Notes: generated from the sequence alone by a model not told the origin. A DNA stretch of 7,205 nt from Actinobacteria bacterium UBA5176 (GCA_002413305.1 DHWS01000112.1:1-7205); one strand, 5' to 3'. Counted from the first letter of the stretch, positions 1 through 6,100 are shown. A program made the numbers and translations.

Positions 1-614
1 CGGAGCGATTCGATCTCGTCGCCGCTGTAGTCGGCCCGGGCCGGCCGGCGGGAGGTCGCGGGGAACACGTCGAGGATGCCACCTCGAATCGCGAACTCAC
101 CCCGGTGCTCCACCACGTCCACCCGGCCGTACCCGAGCCCGACCAGGTGCTCGGCCAGGCGGTCGGGAGCGAGGACGGTGCCGGGCGCCAGGTGGAGCGG
201 CTCGTGCTCGCCGAGGTCGGGATTGAGGCCCTGAAGAACGGCCAGGACCGGGGCCGCCACCACCACCGCCCCGGTCGCCCGCCGCAGCCGGTACGCCCCG
301 CGGGCCCGGGCGCTGGCCACCAGCGGGCCCGGGCTGATGCCTTCGTAGGGGAGCGACTCCCAGGCGGGGAACCGGACAACGCGCTCGGGACCGAGGAACG
401 CTTCGGCTCCGGCCGCGAGCGCGTCAGAGGCCCGCGGGTCGTGCCCGACCACCAGGACGGGCGCGTCCAGCGTGCGGGCCAGGACGGCCACGGCAAAGGC
501 GTGTCCGGGCGAGGCGGCGCGGGCCGTCCGGACCGGCCCCGGCGCGGCCAGCAAACGCTGGAACGGCCCGGTGCCGGCCGCTTCGTCGAGCACCTCCGTG
601 AGGGCTTCGTTCAC
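1..614 (-). CDS. mfd: Transcription-repair coupling factor Mfd, N-terminal part (cut by the window edge)
   Basis: Mfd is an ATP-driven DNA translocase that removes RNA polymerase stalled at lesions and recruits UvrA. Only the first 204 codons lie in the window, so what is visible is the UvrB-like N-terminal module and not the polymerase-binding or helicase domains. Family signatures seen are PAWESLPYEGISP at about residues 83-95, the GTVLAPDRLAEHL stretch, and RGGILDVFPATSRRPARA followed by SGDEIESLR near the window edge. All are typical of the UvrB/Mfd fold that contacts UvrA. The chosen start is GTG at 614-612, with GGAAG seven bases upstream. An in-frame GTG at 659-657 is possible but has a hairpin immediately upstream instead of a ribosome site. 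The gene follows the LLM oxidoreductase after 167 bases and probably has its own promoter. The family call is firm; the exact start is less so. Confidence 0.93.
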   Translation of the reverse strand, partial: MNEALTEVLDEAAGTGPFQRLLAAPGPVRTARAASPGHAFAVAVLARTLDAPVLVVGHDPRASDALAAGAEAFLGPERVVRFPAWESLPYEGISPGPLVASARARGAYRLRRATGAVVVAAPVLAVLQGLNPDLGEHEPLHLAPGTVLAPDRLAEHLVGLGYGRVDVVEHRGEFAIRGGILDVFPATSRRPARADYSGDEIESL

Positions 615-621
615 CTGTTCG

Positions 622-626
622 CTTCC
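622..626 (-). promoter_or_regulatory. Ribosome binding site of mfd
   Basis: The minus strand reads GGAAG seven bases before the GTG at 614-612. It favours this start over the upstream in-frame GTG at 659-657, which has no comparable purine-rich site. Confidence 0.45.
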
Positions 627-662
627 GTCCTTCCTCGGACCCTGGGACCCGTGCAGCACGAA

Positions 663-691
663 CAGGCCCGGTCGCCTCGCGACCCGGCCTG
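663..691 (-). other. Imperfect hairpin in the mfd leader
   Basis: Two 13-base arms (663-675 and 679-691) pair with one mismatch around a three-base loop. On the minus strand the dyad is followed by TTCGTG, without a real T tract, so it is not a canonical intrinsic terminator. It could end the LLM oxidoreductase transcript (GC-rich bacteria often use stems without a T run), or act as an attenuator or mRNA structure ahead of mfd. Confidence 0.5.
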
Positions 692-709
692 TGAGACTTC
701 GCACACATC

Positions 710-735
710 CGGCGCCCCGTGGCTCCGCGGCGCCG
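710..735 (-). other. Second GC-rich dyad in the mfd leader
   Basis: The arms CGGCGCC (710-716) and GGCGCCG (729-735) are perfect complements. After one mismatch the stem can add two more pairs, leaving a six-base loop. It lies 18 bases from the 663-691 hairpin, between the LLM stop codon and mfd. There is no T tract. A role in termination or leader folding is inferred only. Confidence 0.4.
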
Positions 736-751
736 CCGTCTCTGGCCTTCG

Positions 752-757
752 ATTGTA
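752..757 (-). promoter_or_regulatory. Possible -10 element for mfd
   Basis: The minus strand reads TACAAT, five of six matches to the sigma-70/HrdB -10 consensus, in a very GC-rich region. No convincing -35 box lies 16-18 bases upstream. If used, transcription would start near 745, giving a leader of about 130 bases that includes both hairpins. Confidence 0.3.
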
Positions 758-781
758 CGGGCGGGCTCCGACACGCTCGCT

Positions 782-1591
782 TCACACGGTGGGCGGGCCC
801 TGCTCGACCCGTTCCCGGAACCGGCCGAGGTGTTCGTCGGACGCCTTCCCCGCCCATCGGACCTCCAGCCACCAGGTTGCTCCGGCCTCGGCCAGGGCCT
901 CGGGTTCGTCGCCGGGCGTCTCGCCCTCCACCACGATGTCGAAGTTGCCGGGGTCCTGGTGGTGATCCGCGACGAACGACCGCATGGCCGCGACGTCCTC
1001 CGGGGTCGCCTTCCGTGGCTTCCCGTCAGCGTCGAACACGTTCGGCAGCAGGCCGTCGAACCGCACCGCCCGAGCCATGGACTTCGGCCGGGGCCACGCC
1101 CCGACCACCCAGATCGGGATGCGCGGCCGCTGCACCGGGGGGGGTGGCGGGAAGAAGCCGGTCGGTTCGATCCGGTAGTGCTGCCCCTCGTACCGGAACG
1201 GCTGACCCGCCCACAGCCCGGTCAGCACTTCGAGGCCCTCGTCGACCAGTTCGGCGCGCGTCCGCCGGTCGGTGACCTCACCGAACGCGACGAACCCGGT
1301 CTCCACCGCACCCAGGCCGACCGAAAGGATCAGCCGCCCTCCCGAGAGGTGGTCCAGGCTGACCGTCTCGCTGGCCAGCTTCCAGGGCCGCATCCGGGAC
1401 AGGGGCGACAGCATCGTTCCCAGCCGGATGCGCTCGGTCCGCACCGCCGCCGCGGCCAGAGCGACCCACGCGTCGAACCCCCACACGGGTTCGAACACGA
1501 AGAATCCGTCCCAGCCCGCCTGTTCGGCATCCTGCGCGATATCCGACGCCGTGCGCGGGTCGCCGAAAGGAAGGACGACCCCGAACTTCAC
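782..1591 (-). CDS. LLM-class (luciferase-like) flavin-dependent oxidoreductase
   Basis: This is a 269-residue protein of the bacterial luciferase-like superfamily, TIM-barrel enzymes that use FMN or the deazaflavin F420. The N-terminus MKFGVVLPFGDP is the usual first strand. GWDGFFVFEPVWG (about 27-38), RIRLGTMLSPLSRMRPWKLA (about 55-73), SLDHLSGGRLILSVGLGA (about 78-95) and RPRIPIWVVGAWPRP (about 155-169) follow in family order. A proline run (148-152) lies in a loop and is encoded by a stretch containing eight G/C bases in a row. The start is GTG at 1591-1589, chosen because it gives the family-typical N-terminus; no good ribosome site precedes it. The gene begins 78 bases after pth and lies 167 bases before mfd. 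This gene is not part of the classical pth-mfd order. The substrate is unknown, and neither FMN nor F420 use can be decided from sequence alone. Confidence 0.88.
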   Translation of the reverse strand: MKFGVVLPFGDPRTASDIAQDAEQAGWDGFFVFEPVWGFDAWVALAAAAVRTERIRLGTMLSPLSRMRPWKLASETVSLDHLSGGRLILSVGLGAVETGFVAFGEVTDRRTRAELVDEGLEVLTGLWAGQPFRYEGQHYRIEPTGFFPPPPPVQRPRIPIWVVGAWPRPKSMARAVRFDGLLPNVFDADGKPRKATPEDVAAMRSFVADHHQDPGNFDIVVEGETPGDEPEALAEAGATWWLEVRWAGKASDEHLGRFRERVEQGPPTV

Positions 1592-1669
1592 CCGCGGTCT
1601 GGGCCTTGTAGCAGGACTTCGACGTCGATCGAGAACCCTGGGATCTTTGAAGAGGTCACGGACGACATC

Positions 1670-2266
1670 CTAGTCGCGGGCAGTGGGCGGCCCGGATCGA
1701 TTGAAGCGGTCCTGCGCCGTCCTGAGCCCTTCGCCGATCAGCGTGAGGACCGCATCGGCCGCCTCTTCCAGGAGCACCGCAACCTCGTCCTGCTCACGCT
1801 TGGCGAACGGCTGCAGCACGTAGTCGATGGGGTCGATACGCCCCGAGGGCCGGCCCACACCGATCCGGACCCGGTGGAAGTCCGCGGAGCGGAACGCTTC
1901 GACCAGTGAGTTCAACCCGTTGTGCCCGGCCGTCGAGCCGCCCTTCTTCACCCGCAGCGCGCCGAGGGGGAGGTCGATCTCGTCGTGGGCGGCGATGACG
2001 CGGTCCACCGGGACGCCTCGCCGGCGCGCGAAGGACGCGATCGGCGGGCCGGATTCGTTCATCCACGTCCCCGCGAACACCAGCAGCACCGGCGTGCCCT
2101 GGTGGTTCGCTTCGGCGGCCAGCACCGAGGAGAACCGCACCTTGCGCAGTCGCGCGCCGAAGCGTCCGGCCAGGATCGCCACCACCATCGCGCCGGCGTT
2201 GTGACGGGTGTTCGCGTAGCGCTCACCCGGATTGCCGAGCCCAGCCACCAGACAGGTCTCGGCCAC
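1670..2266 (-). CDS. pth: Peptidyl-tRNA hydrolase
   Basis: Pth cleaves the ester bond of peptidyl-tRNAs that drop off the ribosome, recycling tRNA in the cytoplasm. The 198-residue length is normal for bacterial Pth. Visible hallmarks are GLGNPGERYANTRHNAG at about 9-25, containing the tRNA-contacting Asn12 and catalytic His22; TWMNESG with Asn70; HDEIDLPLGALRVKKGGS with Asp95; and GHNGLNSL with Asn116. These match E. coli Asn10, His20, Asn68, Asp93 and Asn114. The near C-terminal RIGVGRPSGRIDPIDYVLQPF is also typical. The start is GTG at 2266-2264, with GGAGAG nine bases upstream. The gene follows rplY after 33 bases and is probably co-transcribed with it, as in many Gram-positive genomes. 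Nothing is missing. Confidence 0.97.
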   Translation of the reverse strand: MAETCLVAGLGNPGERYANTRHNAGAMVVAILAGRFGARLRKVRFSSVLAAEANHQGTPVLLVFAGTWMNESGPPIASFARRRGVPVDRVIAAHDEIDLPLGALRVKKGGSTAGHNGLNSLVEAFRSADFHRVRIGVGRPSGRIDPIDYVLQPFAKREQDEVAVLLEEAADAVLTLIGEGLRTAQDRFNRSGPPTARD

Positions 2267-2299
2267 GACCGGACGCTCTCCGAACCGGGCCGGCCGGAG

Positions 2300-2980
2300 C
2301 TAGCTCTCCGAGCCCGAGCCGGACTCGGACTCGGACGGACCGCCCTCGGCACCCTCTCCTTCGGCAGCGCCCTCGGCGGCTTCGGCCTCCTCGCCCTCGA
2401 CCGCCTCGACCTCCTCCTCCAGCCGCAGGACCTGCGGCGGCACGACCGAGACCACGGTCTCCTCGGTGGGGGTCAGGATCGTGACGTTCCGGGGGACCTT
2501 GAGGTCCTCCACCCGGAGGGACTCGTTGATGCCCAGGCCGGAGATGTCTGCTTCGATCGACGCCGGCACATCCTGCGGGAAGGATTCGACCTGCAACGCC
2601 CACAGGTGGTGCTCGACGACGCCGCCCTCCTTCACCCCGTGCGACTCGCCGACCAGGTGCACCGGGACCTCGACGTGGATCTTCTCGTCGCGGGCGATCC
2701 GCAGGAAGTCGACGTGGATGAACTGGCCCTTGATGAGGTCGCGCTGGACCTCGCGGGGCATGGCCAGGACGTTCTCGCTGTCCACCTTGAGGTCGACCAG
2801 CACGTTCATGCCGGCGTCGGTGTGCAGGAGGTGGAACAGCTCCTTCCCGTCAACGGTCACCGGGACGGGCTCGGTGCCGTGGCCGTACACAACTGCGGGC
2901 ACCCGGCCCTTCGCCCGGACCTTGTGGGCCGCGCCCTTGCCCGTATCCTCGCGTCGTTCGGCCGTCAGCTTGCGTTCCAT
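2300..2980 (-). CDS. rplY: 50S ribosomal protein L25, CTC/TL5 general-stress form
   Basis: L25 binds 5S rRNA in the large ribosomal subunit; the long two-domain form is called CTC or TL5. The 226-residue product has the N-terminal 5S-binding domain (about 1-90: RKLTAERREDTGKGAAHKVR, RVPAVVYGHG, and KGQFIHVDFLRI at its end). A C-terminal beta domain follows (about 98-182: IHVEVPVHLVGES, LGINESLRVEDLKVP). The last about 38 residues (189-226) are a low-complexity tail of Glu, Ala, Gly and Ser ending in alternating Ser-Glu/Ser-Gly. The DNA there contains short GGACTC-type repeats (about 2310-2345). The ATG at 2980-2978 follows a strong GGAGG six bases upstream. It is the second gene after prs here because a SnoaL-like gene intervenes, and a -10-like TATGAT in the preceding spacer suggests its own promoter. 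Confidence 0.96.
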   Translation of the reverse strand: MERKLTAERREDTGKGAAHKVRAKGRVPAVVYGHGTEPVPVTVDGKELFHLLHTDAGMNVLVDLKVDSENVLAMPREVQRDLIKGQFIHVDFLRIARDEKIHVEVPVHLVGESHGVKEGGVVEHHLWALQVESFPQDVPASIEADISGLGINESLRVEDLKVPRNVTILTPTEETVVSVVPPQVLRLEEEVEAVEGEEAEAAEGAAEGEGAEGGPSESESGSGSES

Positions 2981-2986
2981 GGGGTT

Positions 2987-2991
2987 CCTCC
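2987..2991 (-). promoter_or_regulatory. Strong ribosome binding site of rplY
   Basis: A perfect GGAGG lies six bases before the ATG at 2980. It fixes the rplY start and is the best match to the anti-Shine-Dalgarno sequence in this window, as expected for a ribosomal protein gene. Confidence 0.8.
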
Positions 2992-3036
2992 GGGAAGTCT
3001 CTTCATTGGAAGGGCGCCGATCGCGTCCGGCCAGAC

Positions 3037-3042
3037 ATCATA
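3037..3042 (-). promoter_or_regulatory. Probable -10 element upstream of rplY
   Basis: The minus strand reads TATGAT (five of six to TATAAT) in the 95-base spacer between the SnoaL-like stop and rplY. The upstream 16-18 positions hold only GC-rich sequence, so there is no recognisable -35. A short stem (CCGCC/GGCGG, 3045-3060) sits just upstream. Transcription would start near 3030. This would let rplY-pth be expressed apart from glmU-prs, but the assignment rests on one hexamer. Confidence 0.35.
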
Positions 3043-3075
3043 CCGGCGGATCGCGCCGCCCGGCCTGGTGGATAC

Positions 3076-3522
3076 CTAGCTCTTGGGGAGGACTGACTCC
3101 GCAGGCTGAACGGAGGTGATCGGGTCGGCGTGTCGGTGAACGAGCCTCCAGCGGCCGTCCTCCCGGCGAAAGATGCTCGTGACCCGGAGATCCACCGGCG
3201 AGACATCCTCCCGTCCGCCCACTTTGGACTTGAGCCGCTCCACTTCGACGACGTACGCAAGATCAGCCGTGACGTACTTCGATATGGCATCGAAGCTGCT
3301 GGCCTCGCCGTCCCGGTAGTGCGAAGCGGCACGCTTCATCGTTTCGACGACCTGCGTCGACCCGCGTGCGAAGGGGCCGAAAGGGTTGCCGAGGGTTACG
3401 TCTTCTCGTGCGGAGAACAGCTCCTTGGCGGGCTCGTGGTTTCCCTTCATGAACGCATCGAGCGCGAGATGGTATCGCTCGATGACTTGGTCCAGATCTT
3501 CGTCCGCGTCTCCAGCGCCCAT
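3076..3522 (-). CDS. SnoaL-like / NTF2-fold protein (DUF4440, YybH-like family)
   Basis: This small soluble protein (148 residues from the chosen start) has the cone-shaped alpha+beta NTF2 fold shared with SnoaL cyclases, ketosteroid isomerase and scytalone dehydratase. Visible features are an N-terminal helix pair (about 9-37), DVTLGNPFGPFARG at 41-54, a middle helix (VVETMKRAASHYRDGE, about 58-73), YVTADLAYVVEVERLKSK at about 83-100, and the closing strands LRVTSIFRREDGRWRLVHRHADP at 112-134. The last stretch is the most typical of the family. Catalysis or ligand cannot be predicted. In-frame starts are GTG at 3552, ATG at 3531 and ATG at 3522. The last is chosen because a GGGGGG run sits nine bases before it, whereas the GTG has no ribosome site; the outer limit would be 3552. 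It follows prs by 21 to 51 bases with no terminator visible, so it is probably in the glmU-prs transcript. Confidence 0.85.
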   Translation of the reverse strand: MGAGDADEDLDQVIERYHLALDAFMKGNHEPAKELFSAREDVTLGNPFGPFARGSTQVVETMKRAASHYRDGEASSFDAISKYVTADLAYVVEVERLKSKVGGREDVSPVDLRVTSIFRREDGRWRLVHRHADPITSVQPAESVLPKS

Positions 3523-3573
3523 CGCATCCATCCCCCCGTGGCTCGTTTGCACTCACGCCGGGCCGAGTGAGAC

Positions 3574-4584
3574 CTAAGGCTGGTTCTCTCCGTGAAAGAT
3601 CTCGGAGACCGACTCGTCTTCGAACACGGCCTGCAGCGCCGAGGCGATGATCGGCGCGATGGAGATGACCGTCAGCTTCTCGCCAAGCACCTGCAGCTTG
3701 TCCTCCGGCACCGGAAGCGTGTTGCAGACCACCGTCTGCTTGATGGGAGCTTCGGCGAGGTTCTGCACGGCCTTGCCCGACAGCACCGCGTGGGTGGCGG
3801 CAGCGTAGATCGTCGCCGCCCCTTCCGCGGCCAGCGCTTTCGCCCCTTCGGCCACCGTCCCCGCCGTGTCGATCATGTCGTCGATGAGGATGCACGGACG
3901 GCCGGCGACCTGGCCGACCACCTCCAGGCGTTCGATCTTGTGCGCCTCGTACCGCGACCGCCGCTTGTAGATGTAGGCGAGGTCGGCGTGGAGATATTCG
4001 CGGAGCCGTTCGGCCGTCTTCACCCGCCCGGCGTCGGGCGCCACCACCACCACGTCGTCCCCCACGTGGAGCTCGTCCCTGAGGTAGTCGGAGAGCACCG
4101 GGAGCGCGGTCAGGTGGTCGACGGGGAAGTTGAAGAACCCCTGGATCTGGCCGGAGTGGAGGTCGACCGATACCACGCGGTTCGCCCCCGCGGCGGAGAG
4201 GGTGTCGGCGACCAGCTTCGCGGAGATCGGTTCCCGCGCCAGAGCCTTCTTGTCCTGCCGTGAGTAGCCGTAGTACGGGATGACGGCCGTGATCCGCTTG
4301 GCCGACGCCCGCTTCAGCGCGTCGAGCATCACCAGCTGCTCCCAGATCGACTCGTTGATCGGGTAGGCATGCGTCTGGATGACGAACACGTCGGTGCCCC
4401 GGACGCTCTCGTTCGGCCGGAAGTAGATCTCGCCGGAAGCGAAGCGGGTGAGCTTCGCGTCGGAGAGGCGGATGCCCAGGTGCTGGGCGATCTCCTCGGC
4501 GAGCGTCAGGTGGGTGGTGCCCGAGAAGACCATCATCCGCTTGCGGGTGACGATCTCCCGGATCGAAGGGTCAGTCTGAGCCAC
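3574..4584 (-). CDS. prs: Ribose-phosphate pyrophosphokinase (PRPP synthetase)
   Basis: Prs transfers pyrophosphate from ATP to ribose 5-phosphate to make PRPP, the precursor for purines, pyrimidines, NAD, histidine and tryptophan. The 336-residue product is slightly longer than typical (about 315-325) because of about 14 extra N-terminal residues. Seen are FRPNESVRG at 55-63, the flexible catalytic loop SRQDKKALAREPISAKLVAD at 108-127, DLHSGQIQGFF at 141-151, APDAGRVKTAERL at 182-194, and the PRPP/ribose-phosphate binding loop DDMIDTAGT at 235-243. The set matches class I enzymes, which need phosphate and Mg and are inhibited by ADP. The start is GTG at 4584-4582, with AAGGAG five bases upstream. 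The reading frame stays open to 4725, but that extension overlaps glmU and lacks family similarity. Prs starts inside glmU (14-base overlap), indicating translational coupling. Confidence 0.97.
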   Translation of the reverse strand: MAQTDPSIREIVTRKRMMVFSGTTHLTLAEEIAQHLGIRLSDAKLTRFASGEIYFRPNESVRGTDVFVIQTHAYPINESIWEQLVMLDALKRASAKRITAVIPYYGYSRQDKKALAREPISAKLVADTLSAAGANRVVSVDLHSGQIQGFFNFPVDHLTALPVLSDYLRDELHVGDDVVVVAPDAGRVKTAERLREYLHADLAYIYKRRSRYEAHKIERLEVVGQVAGRPCILIDDMIDTAGTVAEGAKALAAEGAATIYAAATHAVLSGKAVQNLAEAPIKQTVVCNTLPVPEDKLQVLGEKLTVISIAPIIASALQAVFEDESVSEIFHGENQP

Positions 4585-6037
4585 GCCTGCTCCTTTTGCT
4601 CGTCGTCCTCGTCGCCCGGCCCCTGGCTCCCGCGTCCTTCTTGCGCGCCTCACGCCGGCGTTCGTCGTAACCGGCGATCGTCCGCTGCTCCGTCCGCTCG
4701 ACGGCCAGCGCGCCCGGTGGCACATCCTTCGTGATCACCGACCCCGCTCCGGTCCAAGAGTTCGCCCCCAACCTCACCGGTGCGACCAACATCGTATCCG
4801 AGCCGACGTGGACACCGTCACCGATGACGGTCCGGTGCTTCTCGAACCCGTCGTAATTGACGGTGACGGTCCCCGCGCCGAGGTTCGAACCCTCCCCGAT
4901 CACCGCGTCGCCGACGTACGCGAGGTGGGGGACCTTGCTCCCCTTCCCGACGCGGCTGGCCTTGACCTCGACGTACGTGCCGACCTTCGCGCCGTCCTCC
5001 AGGACCGTACCGGGCCGGAGGCTGGCGTACGGCCCTACGGTCGCGTGGCGGCCGATCTTCGACCCGTGGACCACCGCGAAGGTGATGCGGGCGCCGTCCG
5101 CGACCGTCGAATCGACCACTCGCGTGGCGGGGCCGATCGAGCAATCCCGCCCGATCCTCGTCGCCCCCTCCAGGAAGGTCAGCGGGAGGATGACCGTGTC
5201 GGGCCCGATGCGGACGTCGACGTCCACGAAGGAGGTCGAAGGGTCGGCGAACGTCACGCCTGCCGCCATATGCGCCTTGACGATCCGGTCGCGCATGACC
5301 CGGTTCACGGCGGCCAGGCCCGCCCGGCTGTTGAGCCCGAGCGCGCCGCCGAGGTCCACGGGCACGGCGGAGAGCCGTTCGCCCTTGTTCCGCAGGATGA
5401 ACAGGACGTCGGGGAGGTAGTACTCGCGCAGGCGGTTCTCCCGTCCGACCAGCGGGAGCGCCCCGTAGAGATCCTCGCGGCGGAACGCGTAGGCGAGCGT
5501 GGAGACCTCGCGGATCCGGCGCTGCTCCGGCGAAGCGTCGGCCTCCTGGACGATGTCCTTCAGCTCGCTGCCCTCGCGGACCACCCGGCCGTAGCCCGTG
5601 GGATCGTCGACCACCGTGGTGAGGATGGTCGCCGCGGCCTTCGTCCGGCGATGGGTCCCGAGCAAGGTTCGAACGTGCCCGGCGGCGATCAGCGGGTCGT
5701 CGCCGGCCAGGACCACCACATCCTGCGCGCCCTCGGTGACCTGCTCCGCCGCCGCCGTGGCGTGTCCGGTCCCGAGCAGCTGATGCTGCACGACGAACAC
5801 CGGCGGCGGCTTGATGTTCCAGCCTCGGACGGCCTGTTCGACCTCCTCGGCCCCGTGGCCCGCCACGATGACCAGCACGTCGGGCCGGGCGGCTCTGGCG
5901 GCCTGCAGGACGTGCCACAGGCTGGGGCGGCCGGCGACCGGATGGAGGACCTTCGGCAGCGCCGACTTCATCCGCTTGCCCTTGCCGGCCGCGAGCACCA
6001 CGACGGCCAGCTTGCGGCGAGTGCGGGACGAAGCCAA
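4571..6037 (-). CDS. glmU: Bifunctional GlcNAc-1-phosphate uridylyltransferase / glucosamine-1-phosphate acetyltransferase
   Basis: GlmU makes UDP-GlcNAc for peptidoglycan: the C-terminal domain acetylates glucosamine-1-P with acetyl-CoA, and the N-terminal domain adds UMP from UTP. The uridylyltransferase domain (about 1-245) shows LAAGKGKRMKSALPKVLHP (15-33), QLLGTGHA (86-93), GDDPL (112-116), PTGYGRVVR (146-154) and GLNSR (234-238). The left-handed beta-helix acetyltransferase domain (about 265-457) shows SLRPG with Arg341, EVKAS with Lys359, PHLAYVGD with His371 and Tyr374, and TVNYDG with Asn394. All of these expected acetyltransferase residues are present. Departures are Lys21 where Thr is usual in the nucleotide loop, and Ser179 in EVSTLAYAF where the sugar-binding Asn (E. 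coli Asn169) is usual. The 30-residue basic tail (about 459-488) resembles the variable tails of actinobacterial GlmU. The start is TTG at 6037-6035, with AAGGA five bases upstream. Confidence 0.96.
   Translation of the reverse strand: MASSRTRRKLAVVVLAAGKGKRMKSALPKVLHPVAGRPSLWHVLQAARAARPDVLVIVAGHGAEEVEQAVRGWNIKPPPVFVVQHQLLGTGHATAAAEQVTEGAQDVVVLAGDDPLIAAGHVRTLLGTHRRTKAAATILTTVVDDPTGYGRVVREGSELKDIVQEADASPEQRRIREVSTLAYAFRREDLYGALPLVGRENRLREYYLPDVLFILRNKGERLSAVPVDLGGALGLNSRAGLAAVNRVMRDRIVKAHMAAGVTFADPSTSFVDVDVRIGPDTVILPLTFLEGATRIGRDCSIGPATRVVDSTVADGARITFAVVHGSKIGRHATVGPYASLRPGTVLEDGAKVGTYVEVKASRVGKGSKVPHLAYVGDAVIGEGSNLGAGTVTVNYDGFEKHRTVIGDGVHVGSDTMLVAPVRLGANSWTGAGSVITKDVPPGALAVERTEQRTIAGYDERRREARKKDAGARGRATRTTSKRSRRGSD
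4590..4595 (-). promoter_or_regulatory. Ribosome binding site of prs, inside the 3' end of glmU
   Basis: AAGGAG lies five bases before the GTG at 4584. It decides the prs start against upstream codons in the same open frame. Because it lies in the last codons of glmU, a ribosome finishing glmU would expose and can directly reuse it. Confidence 0.7.
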
Positions 6038-6042
6038 CGCGT

Positions 6043-6047
6043 TCCTT
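6043..6047 (-). promoter_or_regulatory. Ribosome binding site deciding the TTG start of glmU
   Basis: AAGGA sits five bases before the TTG at 6037. No ATG or GTG gives an equally complete N-terminus: the nucleotide-binding loop begins only 14 residues after this TTG. The rare start codon is therefore well supported. Confidence 0.65.
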
Positions 6048-6063
6048 TCGGTCGATTGCGAAA

Positions 6064-6079
6064 GCCCGGCCCCCCGGGC
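6064..6079 (-). other. Short perfect hairpin in the glmU leader
   Basis: GCCCGG and CCGGGC pair perfectly around a four-base loop, and on the minus strand the stem is followed by TTTCG. It lies 27 bases before the glmU start, between the likely -10 and the ribosome site. It may be an mRNA stabilising or attenuating stem. The six-pair length is too short to be sure it is functional. Confidence 0.35.
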
Positions 6080-6094
6080 ATCCCGGCACCGCGG

Positions 6095-6100
6095 ATTATC
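6095..6100 (-). promoter_or_regulatory. Probable -10 element of the glmU-prs operon
   Basis: The minus strand reads GATAAT, five of six matches to TATAAT, in an AT-richer patch of an otherwise GC-rich spacer. The -35 region 17-18 bases upstream (TTCCGG) is poor. The predicted transcript starts near 6088 and would carry about 50 bases of leader with one hairpin. It is back-to-back with the tRNA-Gln promoter candidate. Confidence 0.4.

Noticed and set aside
424..774. Minus-strand frame overlapping the beginning of mfd
   Set aside because: The other minus-strand frame gives a clear Mfd N-terminus over the same bases. This one is Arg/Gly/Pro-rich and starts within the LLM-mfd spacer without a ribosome site.
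1619..1628. Perfect ten-base palindrome TCGACGTCGA between pth and the LLM gene
   Set aside because: A single short CG-rich palindrome is expected by chance at this GC content, and no second copy or promoter alignment supports an operator.
719..1909. Open plus-strand frame (396 codons) opposite the LLM gene and part of pth
   Set aside because: It spans two well-supported minus-strand genes and the spacer, with no recognisable motif or ribosome site.
1922..3079. Open plus-strand frame (385 codons) opposite pth and rplY
   Set aside because: It covers two certain genes on the other strand. The composition is that of antisense GC-rich sequence, and no family is seen.
3592..4263. Open plus-strand frame opposite prs
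   Set aside because: His/Arg/Val/Asp-rich antisense translation with no domain; prs on the other strand explains the region fully.
4585..4725. 47-codon N-terminal extension of prs
   Set aside because: It lies wholly inside glmU, is Arg-rich and unlike any Prs, and the strong AAGGAG fixes the start at 4584.
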